NCBI GenBank assembly: GCA_004352715.1
Contig: SCFE01000003.1
Location: 4,689,430 to 4,751,429, forward strand
Source of the DNA: Hofstenia miamia
Lineage: Eukaryota > Xenacoelomorpha > Acoela
DNA length: 62,000 nucleotides
Reading direction: 5' to 3'
Positions 33,445 to 44,300 of this stretch are shown piece after piece. Under the pieces are notes generated by a model. That model was not told where the DNA came from, made no database searches, and worked only from the letters and a program-made list of their open reading frames with translations. The first letter of the stretch is position 1. Every line of letters starts with the position of its first letter. The translations under genes and the position numbers were made by a program.

Positions 33445-33929
33445 CATATATATATACTACTACTACTACTAAATGTCTTCTATTCGTTATTAATATAACG
33501 ATCTATAAATTTAACAAAAATAAGTTATTTATAAAAAGTTCTTATTATTCTGCAATTATTGCAGAAACAAGATAAAAACCAGGAGCAAACATTATCAGTG
33601 GTGAAATACTCCTTAACATGAAATTCCATGAATCTGATAAGTTGGTTTTTAAATGCATAAGGTTTATCGAAAATATCAACAGAAGTATTGATTATTATGT
33701 AATTGGCCATGTAGATTACTCGATCCCAAAAATTATTATGTGAACTAATCTTTTTACATTTACGTATGGTAAATAAGTTTCTTGAATTTTTTCTTGATTC
33801 TCTTGAATTAGTTAAGCACACATAATCATAGGGATTTACTTTGTATAATCCATTTAAAAGCTTGTTAAAATATAGTAGGTCATATAATTGGAATTGGATA
33901 GCAATTGGAAAAATTTTTAATTTAAATAT
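33445..33929 (-). pseudogene. LINE 3' end (RT C-terminal tail) with simple-repeat tail
   Basis: Minus-strand translation gives 'YDLLYFNKLLNGLYKVNPYDYVCLTN', 'RKNSRNLFTIRKCKK', 'NNFWDRVIYMAN' and 'AFKNQLIRFMEFH'. This is the familiar tail after the RT domain of CR1/Jockey-like LINEs (L-x-x-L-x-x-IY-x-L-x-x-G-x-V ... FF-x-x-RV-x-x-x-WN ... FKN-x-L). The ORF stops at 33525 and a TAG/TA repeat at 33445-33472 forms the 3' tail. The 5' side disappears into the 1000-N gap. It is a different family from the LINE at 57-59 kb. Confidence 0.7.
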
Positions 33930-34929
33930 NNNNNNNNNNNNNNNNNNNNNNNNNNNNNNNNNNNNNNNNNNNNNNNNNNNNNNNNNNNNNNNNNNNNNNN
34001 NNNNNNNNNNNNNNNNNNNNNNNNNNNNNNNNNNNNNNNNNNNNNNNNNNNNNNNNNNNNNNNNNNNNNNNNNNNNNNNNNNNNNNNNNNNNNNNNNNNN
34101 NNNNNNNNNNNNNNNNNNNNNNNNNNNNNNNNNNNNNNNNNNNNNNNNNNNNNNNNNNNNNNNNNNNNNNNNNNNNNNNNNNNNNNNNNNNNNNNNNNNN
34201 NNNNNNNNNNNNNNNNNNNNNNNNNNNNNNNNNNNNNNNNNNNNNNNNNNNNNNNNNNNNNNNNNNNNNNNNNNNNNNNNNNNNNNNNNNNNNNNNNNNN
34301 NNNNNNNNNNNNNNNNNNNNNNNNNNNNNNNNNNNNNNNNNNNNNNNNNNNNNNNNNNNNNNNNNNNNNNNNNNNNNNNNNNNNNNNNNNNNNNNNNNNN
34401 NNNNNNNNNNNNNNNNNNNNNNNNNNNNNNNNNNNNNNNNNNNNNNNNNNNNNNNNNNNNNNNNNNNNNNNNNNNNNNNNNNNNNNNNNNNNNNNNNNNN
34501 NNNNNNNNNNNNNNNNNNNNNNNNNNNNNNNNNNNNNNNNNNNNNNNNNNNNNNNNNNNNNNNNNNNNNNNNNNNNNNNNNNNNNNNNNNNNNNNNNNNN
34601 NNNNNNNNNNNNNNNNNNNNNNNNNNNNNNNNNNNNNNNNNNNNNNNNNNNNNNNNNNNNNNNNNNNNNNNNNNNNNNNNNNNNNNNNNNNNNNNNNNNN
34701 NNNNNNNNNNNNNNNNNNNNNNNNNNNNNNNNNNNNNNNNNNNNNNNNNNNNNNNNNNNNNNNNNNNNNNNNNNNNNNNNNNNNNNNNNNNNNNNNNNNN
34801 NNNNNNNNNNNNNNNNNNNNNNNNNNNNNNNNNNNNNNNNNNNNNNNNNNNNNNNNNNNNNNNNNNNNNNNNNNNNNNNNNNNNNNNNNNNNNNNNNNNN
34901 NNNNNNNNNNNNNNNNNNNNNNNNNNNNN
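33930..34929. other. assembly gap, exactly 1000 N
   Basis: Placeholder gap between a LINE and a Tc1 copy. It also separates two pieces of the presumed SH3 gene. Confidence 0.99.
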
Positions 34930-35812
34930 TACACTAAAAAACGCAATGTAGAAAAATATGATAACACCTTGTAGAAAGTAAATAGTTAATTCAGAAAAAC
35001 TCACTAATATTTTGTATGTCCGCCATTATTGGCCAAACACGCAGCATGCGATTTGACATTGACTCGACAAGCTTTCTACATTAATCATCAGTAATATCTG
35101 TGCACCATACCACTTTATTTGCTCCTTCAGATCATCGAGTGATGTGCATTGGCGCTTCCTCAGACAGTTTTTGATGTGATGCCAGCAATTTTCTATGATG
35201 TTGAGGTCTGGTGAGTTTCCCGGCCAGTTCTCAAGCAGCCGAAAGTCTTGCGATGCAATCCACTGTTTCACAACTTTGGCGCTGTGCGAAGGAGTGTGTT
35301 GATACATTCTGCACTACTGCACCTAGATTTACTTTGACTTCAGAAGATGAAGAGAATGGTTGATTGACGATGTAAAAGTGAATGAGACGGTCAGTCGGAG
35401 GGTTGTCACTTTTGGTCTTCCAGAACACTTGTGATCTTCCAGAACACTTGTGAGAAGAAAAATTTTGCAGTTGGTGATAGTGAGTAACACTTCTATATAC
35501 TAAAAATACTGAAATGCCCACTCTAACAGCTATAGCGCGATAATTGTACCTCTCCTCGTACAAGATATGAATTTGAGCACGCGTTGTTGGTGAAATTTCA
35601 CTACCACGGACTATATTTCAAACTATAATGATAGCGCTTTTTCAGTGAAAATGTATTGTGTGTAAATCTAAAGTTGTGTAAATTTGATTGGCTAAATGAA
35701 TCTGTTCTAAATTCTAAAAAAAAATTGGGAATTCCAGGAATTTTACGAAGTTTCCAGGAAATGGCATAAAACACGCTTTAGACAGGCTCCCAAACTTTTG
35801 GCCAGTACTGTA
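34930..35812 (-). mobile_element. Tc1-family transposon copy with internal deletion
   Basis: The right terminus (ending 35812) is the inverted TACAGTACTGGCCAAAAGTT end of the family seen at 15198-16419; the left terminus falls in the gap. The minus-strand frame runs from the N-terminal 'IHILYEERYNYRAIAVRVG' to 'NLGAVVQN', then jumps straight to 'QRQSCETVDCIA' and the 'NWPGNSPDLNIIENCWHHIK' tail. About 410 bases of the catalytic core are lost relative to the other copy, so it is non-autonomous. Confidence 0.85.
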
Positions 35813-36236
35813 NNNNNNNNNNNNNNNNNNNNNTATATATATATATATATAAAAAGCATCAATTTGACTTACAGCGGACTTACTATTTGATGGACACTGT
35901 GATATTCAACAATTAAAACCAAATATCAATGTTGGTGGCAAATCGTATATGATAATGGCTACAGTATATCTGGGTAACTTGATAAATGTTTAAAAAGGAA
36001 AATCAATCACATCATATTTAATGATTTGATTTGACCCAAAATCCATTATTCATTTGAAAAAAAGTCATGGAAACATGCACAACTTTAGAAAATCATTAGG
36101 GTTAGAACAAAAAATTTAACAGAAAATCAGAGCAGAATTTCTGAACTTCTTAAAATGCAGTTAAGATTTCGCAAAAAGATTATAAAAATAACCTAAAACA
36201 AAATTCTAAAATATCGTGAAACAATTTCAAAAGCTT
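35813..36236. other. Gap, TA array, then nothing recognised
   Basis: 21 N (35813-35833), a short TA array (35834-35850) and AT-rich sequence without a recognisable gene. Confidence 0.6.
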
Positions 36237-36490
36237 AAGAAAGAAAAATGCAAGCAATATTCTGTATGCAATACCTTAGATGGCTTAATAATAGTAGGTT
36301 GGAAATCGTTGAAAGCTTGGAAACCACTATTAGAAAAGCCTTTTATGTTGCTTTCATTGNNNNNNNNAAGAAAGAAAAATGCAAGCAATATTCTGTATGC
36401 AATACCTTAGATGGCTTAATAATAGTAGGTTGGAAATCGTTGAAAGCTTGGAAACCACTATTAGAAAAGCCTTTTATGTTGCTTTCATTG
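36237..36490. repeat. Assembly duplication around an 8-N gap
   Basis: 36237-36359 and 36368-36490 are the same 123 bases on either side of 8 N (36360-36367). It includes the 3' part of a coding exon, so the left copy is an artefactual half exon and should not be annotated as coding. Confidence 0.9.
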
Positions 36491-36701
36491 GCTTGCGACA
36501 TAAGGCCCGGAGTGGCTTTTGCGGATTGTTGACTAAACCAAGACGCAGTACCTTTGTCAAATCCTTTCTTTTCCATTGATTGTTCCACTGATTTTTGAAC
36601 TGCGTTGGAAGCGTGTTTCTGTACGGTTTCATTTTGACAGGCTTTAGCAGCAGCTTTAGCTCCTAATGACGAAGCTACTCCAGCGTACTTGGATTGCGAT
36701 C
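36406..36701 (-). CDS. Probable SH3-gene exon 2
   Basis: Minus-strand acceptor gtaattttag and donor AAG|gtattg. It carries the Ala-rich segment and the start of the linker. Its last 85 or so bases are repeated left of the 8-N gap as an assembly artefact. Confidence 0.65.
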
Positions 36702-38692
36702 CTAAAATTACAAAAACAAAATATTTGACAAATCTAGTACTACAAATTAAATACAGTTATCATAATTACAATAAATTACAATGGATTTCAGAGATGGAAA
36801 TGTTACAAACATTCTAAAATTTGGGAAGAAATTGAAGAAGCAATCAAACAAAGTTTCTTTAGTGAGATAATGTCCTAAATGAAAAGACATGCGTCACGTT
36901 AGGAAAGTTTGTAATTACATCTAAAGAAAAGGTAGAATCTTGAATGAATTGAATTGTGCTGGTTGTTTGCCATAATCTCGTTTAATTCAGGCCTCCATGT
37001 GAAAGACTTGCTAAATATGAGTAATGACCTCATCTTCGTAAGAACTCAATCGAAGAAAAGATAACTTTTAAATAAATTCAAACAACGTTGACTAACATTA
37101 ATTTATCAATTTTCAGGCAGTGCCAGTAGGGCCTTAAAGGGCTAGTGCTCAAATTGAACTAAGAGTGGAATATAGAGTCGTTGACAAATACTTTACAACG
37201 ATGATTAAATCAAATACATTATTAAAAAATTATTTAGTACAATTTTGAAACAATGTATTATCACAACCCCGCATTGATCTGGTAGTTTTTGATTAAAATG
37301 CCTCGAATTGCAGTTGCTATAAGAAATAAAGCAATTGAACTTGAGGCTGAGAAAACTTCGTGGTATAATTTATGCGAAGTTCTCAAAATTTCATTTGCAT
37401 ACAATTTGCGGAAAAAGAAAGAAGACCATGAAACAAAGTCTGGCAAGTCACGGAGGAAAATCGTACAAAATTGACACCCCTGCAATTAATGAGTTTTATT
37501 AATCGTTGCCTCGGCGATTTACTAATATTAGGGAAAAGGGGCAAATCTTTCCGCGTAACATTCCTGCCAAGTTTCATTCAAAACTATATCCGAAACATAA
37601 GTAATAAACATTTTAGTTTAATCTTCGTCTACGACGCTACATGCAAACAATTTCGCCGGAATTAAAAATACGATTTCCAGACAGTTAAAAAGTAAGTAAT
37701 TTAGAATTTCCAGACAAGCACAAATTTCCAATATTTTTCAAGTCTACATGAATTTTCATGACTATGGCAACAAATCACCTTTATATGAATTTTTTAGAAG
37801 CATTTGCAATTTGAAGGTATTTCAAGAACCAATCTACTAATGACTCAAATACGCATGGTGATTAAACAGCTTAGTCATAACTCGAGTAATCTTCAATTTG
37901 AAACTACGTTTTTAGTTGTTCGTTTACACACAAAGTGTTTCCTTAACAGTCGCAAAATCACAAGTCAAACTTTCACAAGTGAAGTGATACTACACCAATG
38001 ATGTAAAATTAGTAACAAATTTATTCATAATCGATTCCGATAGACGTAACTTAAAAATTGAGTAATTGTGTGGACAGCTTAGCTAGGGAATTTAAGTAAA
38101 AAGGATGAAGCCTCTATAACAGTAGCTAACTCGATTGTTATGACGGAACTCTATTTTGTTCACAGTGCTTACAAGAAATAAGAAACACAAGTTGATAAAA
38201 ATATTTTACCCCAACTAAGTTTGTGGGACAAATAGCCAGTAGAAATGAGTTAATGAACCAATGTCAACAGTGATAGTCCAATAAATATCGTTGGAATATA
38301 TACTTAATAATGTAATTTCATTAAACGTAAAAATGAGAAACGGAATATCGAGAATTAGTGGAGCCTATTTCGATTGGGAAGAATTGTCTAACGCAATTAT
38401 TTATAGGACAGCTTGAACAGACTGGTAACCCGGTTAACCTCCTTGGAATACCACAATATCTGTAATGTTAGAAAATAATTGCCAATTATTTCAAATTAAC
38501 CTAATAAATGACCAACAAATTTTACTCTCAATGATTCCATGTAAGTTTTATACCAATACATTTAATTTTAAATATAAATGAAAACTACAACATATTACTA
38601 AGAAATAAAAAATACAAACCAGCTTTAGCAGCACTATAAAAGACAGAGGCGCCAGTGGTGAACCCATCACTTTTCTTACCCTTCCTAAACAT
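36406..38692 (-). CDS. N-terminal exons of a probable multi-SH3 adaptor (Ala-rich N-terminus)
   Basis: Exon 1 (38620-38692) starts at an ATG and exon 2 (36406-36701) follows with a correct phase-1 junction, giving 123 residues ending in phase 0. The protein begins with a basic 'MFRKGKKSDG', then an Ala/Lys/Gln-rich, probably helical region ('AGVASSLGAKAAAKACQNETVQKHASNAVQKSVEQSM' type composition), and ends in 'GFQAFNDFQPTIIKPSK'. I do not recognise a named domain. The 'AFND' phrase and Ser/Asn/Phe style recur in exon E at 31730, which starts in the matching phase. I infer this is the 5' end of the SH3 gene, inverted relative to the rest by misassembly. If so, it follows MSH2 in tandem on the minus strand. 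Confidence 0.6.
36702..38619. other. Intron; contains a transposase-like N-terminus
   Basis: Apart from the helix-turn-helix-like ORF at 37289-37474, listed separately, I see nothing in this intron. Confidence 0.45.
37289..37474 (+). pseudogene. Possible Tc/mariner transposase N-terminal fragment
   Basis: A 60-codon frame reading 'MPRIAVAIRNKAIELEAEKTS' with a Lys/Arg-rich end ('LRKKKEDHETKSGKSRRKI') has the shape of a Tc1/Tc3 N-terminal helix-turn-helix and AT-hook-like linker. No catalytic core follows in frame. Low confidence; it may be chance. Confidence 0.3.
38620..38692 (-). CDS. Probable SH3-gene exon 1 with start codon
   Basis: ATG at 38692, 24 codons plus one base, donor G|gtttgt. 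The ATG is the only one in reach, and the residues before it are not protein-like, so it is the probable start. Confidence 0.55.
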
Positions 38693-38809
38693 GTCTCCGA
38701 TAAATGAAATACAAAATAAACATTCATTGACACTTTCAAATTCATAGCATAGAAATGATAATGAAATAGTTCACATTGCAACCAAATCAAAGCTATTCAC
38801 ATTTAACTT

Positions 38810-38878
38810 GTTGAAGTGGTCAACGTAAAAAAGTTGAAGTGGTCAATGCAAAAAAGTTGAAGTAGTCAATGCAAAAAA
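38810..38878. repeat. Minisatellite, three 23-bp units
   Basis: Three tandem copies of GTTGAAGTGGTCAAYGYAAA followed by AAA, with one or two differences each, lie just upstream of the exon-1 start of the minus-strand gene. Confidence 0.85.
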
Positions 38879-41054
38879 GTAGGCGGTAAATAACGCTGTT
38901 CTTGAAAGTGAAAAAGTAAATTTGTAAAAGTCTCTTGATAAATGGTCATAGACATTTTTAGTATTATATTAATCTTCGTTTCGATTATAACATGCACTGT
39001 CCTGAAAGCTCAATGCAATTGCTAATAGAAAAAGAACTCTTCATACTTAAGCTATAACTAAAATCTAGATGAAAGGTGAAAGTGGCAATTAATCGAATTA
39101 ATAATCGATTGTTTTTCACATATTATTAAAATTATATCGGTTTTCCAAAATTTATTTTTAGCATTTTGGATTATTTCATTTTTACACTCCGCGGTTAGCT
39201 ACTCAATGGATTATTTTATTCAACTTATCACATTATAAGTAATGCACGATTGAAGCAAAATTTTGGGAATGTTAAATGCTAAAATATTATAAATAAACTA
39301 CAGGTTTTCTAAGTCATTTAAATCTAAAGCGCAGCGAAATTATATGCATATACTGATTTAAAAAAGTTTAACCTAGTTGATGAGTGGAATGCAAAAAAAA
39401 ATAGAATGATGTTTCAGCAAGAACTGCAAGATTGGCAGTGGCTAAAGTTGAATTAATGATATTCATTACACCTTAAATAAATACGATTGAAAAATGTAAT
39501 TAATGCATACTCTTAAAAAGGTCAAATATTTTATTGTCCAGAGTAATTAATAGAAAGTAGATGAATAAAAAACAAGTGAAAGTATAAAAAACTTACATTT
39601 CATAATGATTCAATCTAAAACATAAATAATGCAATGAAGTACAAATATGAATATTAATGACTTCTACAATAAGTTAAGAAAACGAAAACAATTTTAGTGA
39701 GAACAAAGATAATACATTAAATGACGTGGAAAGATTAAGTGTTACGCATTAATGAATAAACAAAATGCTTTAATTAAGAAGGAAATAGATTTAGTATTTG
39801 AAACTAATGCCATTGAACACATCATATGGATGCGCTCATTTATTCATTGGAAGTCAGGAGTTTTAATTAGTGATAGATGGTCGGAGCTGACATGTTGAAA
39901 ATTTAAAACGGTCAAGTTGGGCTTGCTGTGGACTTATACTACCCTGGTCGAAAATTTAAGAATAAGGGCCTAGATTCCTCACAAGGCGATCTATTATAGA
40001 TCGTCTTGATGCTCCGCATGGATAGGCGTGTCATTGATTATATTAACAAACCTGTTTATTTTGCTCAAAATAATCCAAACTATTGTTTTGGCCAACACTG
40101 GTTTCAACTATTCGAAATGCCACAATTTTTTTTGCTCAGTGACAAAAAATTTATAAAGCCTGGTAAATTCAACTTCTATATATAGTTGAACCCTGAAACT
40201 TGATTTTTAGTAGGTTTTTATTCAAAGGTCTTAAACAAACTAGTTTCAAAAAATCTTTAAAAATATGCATAATAAACACGCTTAATAATAATAATTTAAG
40301 AAAAACTTAAGAATGATTCCAAGGAATTATTGATGGTCAACAAAAAACATTCCAAAATTATGAAAAGTTCGAGATGTTTTACATGATTTTTCCAATTCCA
40401 TTGGATAGTTCGTTCAATTAAAGAGTTAATCATACTGATGAATAACCTGATCTCCCAATACCAAACATTTGTTTTGTCTGTCAGCAATTTTACAATTTTT
40501 AATATAGGAATTCAATTGAAACAAAAGGGATTTAACATACAGTTGGGCATAGTATTTCATTACAAATAGTCAATTCTGATTATACAGACTCCACAATTAA
40601 CTCTAGTACATTTGAAAAAAACTTAATGATTTTTAATCAAGGTTTCAGTAAAAAACATCTTTTGCTGAAAAACAGAAAAAACTGGATTTTTTTCAAAAAA
40701 TTACGAAAAAAAAAATTTTTACAAGGAGCAACGCAAAGCAGTTCTATTGTTAGAGACTAATTAGTTCAGTGTCGTTATTCTAAGTAGGAGTTGATGGCAA
40801 AATGTCAATTTTTTAAAATTCTTCGGGCTTTAGGGAATTGTGTAACTCGAAATGAGATTAGTTTGCAACCTTGGAGGGAATATTTGCGGAGTGCAATAAG
40901 TTAATCACGACCTATCCAAACCATGACCTTGTTGGTAGCTTAAACAGTTTTCGGCATCATGTTTCTTAAGGGAGTCATCTTTAGCCCAATAATTAACTAC
41001 ATCGAAAATTCACTCCAATAAAACCTCTTTTTAGAGCACAATTAAATGTTTACA

Positions 41055-41098
<44 letters not shown>

Positions 41099-41217
41099 AA
41101 TGTCAAATAACCCAAAATTGATTCAACCATGAAACAAAAACACAAATCATATATTTCATATGAACTAAACATAAAATTTATCAACTAGATATGTGACGTA
41201 TAAATTGTTTTTACTAC
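38879..41217. other. Intergenic or MSH2 3' region, last MSH2 exon not found
   Basis: The final MSH2 exon (about 30-40 residues) should lie here on the minus strand but I could not identify it. A degraded minus-strand stretch at about 40780-41050 reads like old coding sequence ('VVNYWAKDDSLKKHDAENCL') but I do not recognise the family. A TA array occupies 41059-41096. Confidence 0.4.
41059..41096. repeat. (TA)n microsatellite
   Basis: 38-base TA array just downstream of MSH2 exon 10. Confidence 0.95.
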
Positions 41218-41338
41218 GTAAGTTATCAAACAATGATGCACTGTCTTTACAACTCTGGAGATCCTTCAGAAACGCGGCAATTAATTCGTTGCCAGTGTCG
41301 CGGCATTCACGTGCACGCTTGGCGATGGACCCATGCGA
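41218..41338 (-). CDS. MSH2: MSH2 exon 10 (C-terminal helices)
   Basis: Acceptor tgttttag. 40 codons reading '[27 protein letters not shown]', like the C-terminal helical segment used for MSH3/MSH6 contact. Donor C|gtagta, phase 1. It is more diverged than the other exons. Confidence 0.7.
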
Positions 41339-44300
41339 CTAAAACATGTTTTTTTACAAGGCTGCATAAAATGTTTAATGAAAAGATTGCGAGACGCCAT
41401 TTAACTAAAATTCCCAGGAACAAGAAATCAATACCTCGTTGTCTGTTTGCATTTTATTGCAATATTCTGAAACAAAATCCTCTTCCAGTAATTGGGATTT
41501 TTCAGTAGCTATTGTTAATACGTGTTCAGGAAAGCCGGCCATTGCTGCTACCTGAACTCCAAAACTGCGGTCACAAGCACCAGGCATCACTTTGTACAAC
41601 ATCGAAATTCCACCTTCTGATGAAACAGAAGCGGTTACATGATAGTTGGCAGCCTAAATTTTTATGATGACAGCAACTATTCTACTTTATAAAACATTTA
41701 CAGGGCTGTCAGAATGAAACCGTCCACCAAGTGAAATGCGTGCTTCAAATATGTATTAAACTCTATTGGGGATTTACAGTATTCATGAGGTTTTTCAGAA
41801 GTCTAGGATCCAGGTCATGCAGTTAGGATTCTAATCCGTTGGGGACTACAGCCGTGAGATTTTAGGTCCCAATCAATTGTTTCAAGCAACAGATGGAAAC
41901 CTCCAACAGATTGCAGCAAAGAAATGCCAAATAGCTGAAGTACTTAAAAACAAAGATGAATATACCAAGTATTAAGATACGACGAGGTTTGCATCGATGT
42001 ATTGCTTTCATGTCTTAGCAAGTTACTCACTTTACTATTAAACAATATTTTTACACATATTAAAGTACTTATCTTGTGTTAAAAAACTCAGTTTTAAAAT
42101 TGAACAAAATTCCCTAGGTGGACGGTTTCATTCTGTATAGACATGAATAATAAATGATAAATAACAAAACTCGCTAACATTCTCAAAAATTGTGCAAACG
42201 TAGATAATGTGTAGCATCTGATTGAATCTACCGTCTAAATTTTCACGGGCTCAAAGACTACCACATTAGTTGATTGGAGAAAGCTCCAAAACTCCAAAAG
42301 TATCACTAAATTCTACAAAATAAATTTGGAGAGTTTAAAAAGCAATAGATGCGCAGCCTTTCCAACACCAAATGCAAAATTAATGAACTGAAATATTTTT
42401 AATTCAGAGAGTTACAAAATTGAACGACTATATTTCTTCATTAGTGTGAAAGCGAATAAATATGAATACATGAGCTTGTTCTTTGATAAAAATACATACT
42501 TGAGATGAATTCATCACAAATTGAATTAAAGTTCAAGTAATACAGAGCATCAAGTAAAACTATGCACATCATGGTACAACTAGCAACCTGATTACCTTTA
42601 AGTTGTTCATAGTCTCATTGCATGATTGACATTTGAAATATTCCTAAGCTGCTTATATATCTGAAAACTCTGGAGAATATAAACGGAATAGCAACGATAT
42701 TTGAAACTTCTTCAAACGCAATGAGAAGCAAATAAACATTTACAAAACTACCATTCTATTTCATAGTGCATCTAGAAAAAATATTTGTCAGGTGGATCTA
42801 TGCAACAAAAAGTGGCAACGTGTAGAAAATGAAGCATTACACTATTTTTGTAAATGGCTTTAGTTAGTGCTTGGCGGTTTCCAAAACATGAGTTTTTTTA
42901 GGTTACTACTATTGGCATTAGAAAACGTTATTCGGCAGAAACATACCTTTCTAAAGTACATTTTCATAACAAAACAATAAATTAGTTGTTCATCAAGTAA
43001 AACAATTACACTTCAACTTGGTAAGCAATTGGCGTTTACTCCAAGAATATTGGATCATTTATTGGAAATAATATTCTAGGCGAATGCTCTAGGTTCGGCT
43101 TCGGTTTTTAGGTATACCGCCTAGCCTTAAGTTTAGTAAATTATACATCTACTAGCTGCAATGATATTCGAAATAAATCACTGACACACATTTAGTGAAG
43201 AATTCGTGAAGGCAGCAAGAAACACGCAGAATACTTACATCCAATTCCTGTGTTGAAACTACAAAAAATGATTGATGTTCCATTGGAAACAGCGAAAAAA
43301 GAAAATCACTTAGATGCTGTTGCAAGATTTCACAAGTTCTCAAATCAAACCCAGAATAGCGAGCCATTTGCAGGATCAACTGCAATTGCACTTATTGAAT
43401 TGCATTATCATATACATCCGCCGAATATGGTAAAGTGCATTCTACATCAAATTATTGGCGATATTGTAATACGCCGAAAGAAAAGATCCTGAAATATTCT
43501 CACAACGTGCAGGATCCGGACGCGACGCTGCTTGCAATCGAATATTTATGCTGAAAATGTAGAGCGTAGACCAAATAATGAACATCGACAATAAGTTGGA
43601 ATCAAAGAAGCGTTTCCTCTTTTTTCTCATTCTACTAGAGTGTGTTCAAGAAAGCAAAAAAATTGAGAGAAAACGTGGGGACAGAGTAAGATTATTGAAT
43701 GAATAACAAAAGGTTTAGTTTTGCATTGTTTACTATGTGTCCATAGCTGTAAATAAACACATTAAAACTAGTTTTATCTTTATCTTGGCTTAGAACCAAA
43801 AGGTGCCAACTTGCAATACGTACAGTTATCATCATTTTGTTCTAAAATGACATTACATTTGTCACTAAGTTGCTTCAAAAATGTTTGAATGAGGCATCAA
43901 ATGTCAAAATAAAGTACAGAAAACATTGTATAAGGTGTATAGTGCTAGGTTAGAATCAATTCAAGTTTCGATCTATTTTTAAAAAAAATCTGATGACTGA
44001 TCCAAGCAACTTTTCTGGGTCAACTTTTTACGAGGAACAACCTGACATCCTCAAAATTGTGAACAAATCAATTGATAAGTCGCTATAGCTCTTTTTTTAT
44101 TTTACCGATATAAAGCCCATTAAGCACTGTGACAACGGATTTTTGAAACTGTAAAACATTGTAAATTATAATTTAGTAAGTATATTTAATAGTTTTCATT
44201 AAAATACTTATTATAATAATGGTAAACATATAATAATTAGCGTAAAATTATAACAAAAAATTTTAATATGATAAGGCTATAATCCATATGATTTTGGGTT

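Noticed and set aside
33424-33474. SH3-gene coding sequence continuing through the TA/CTA repeat to a stop
   Set aside because: The repeat is the tail of a minus-strand LINE, and a donor at 33424 gives the right phase for the next SH3 exon.
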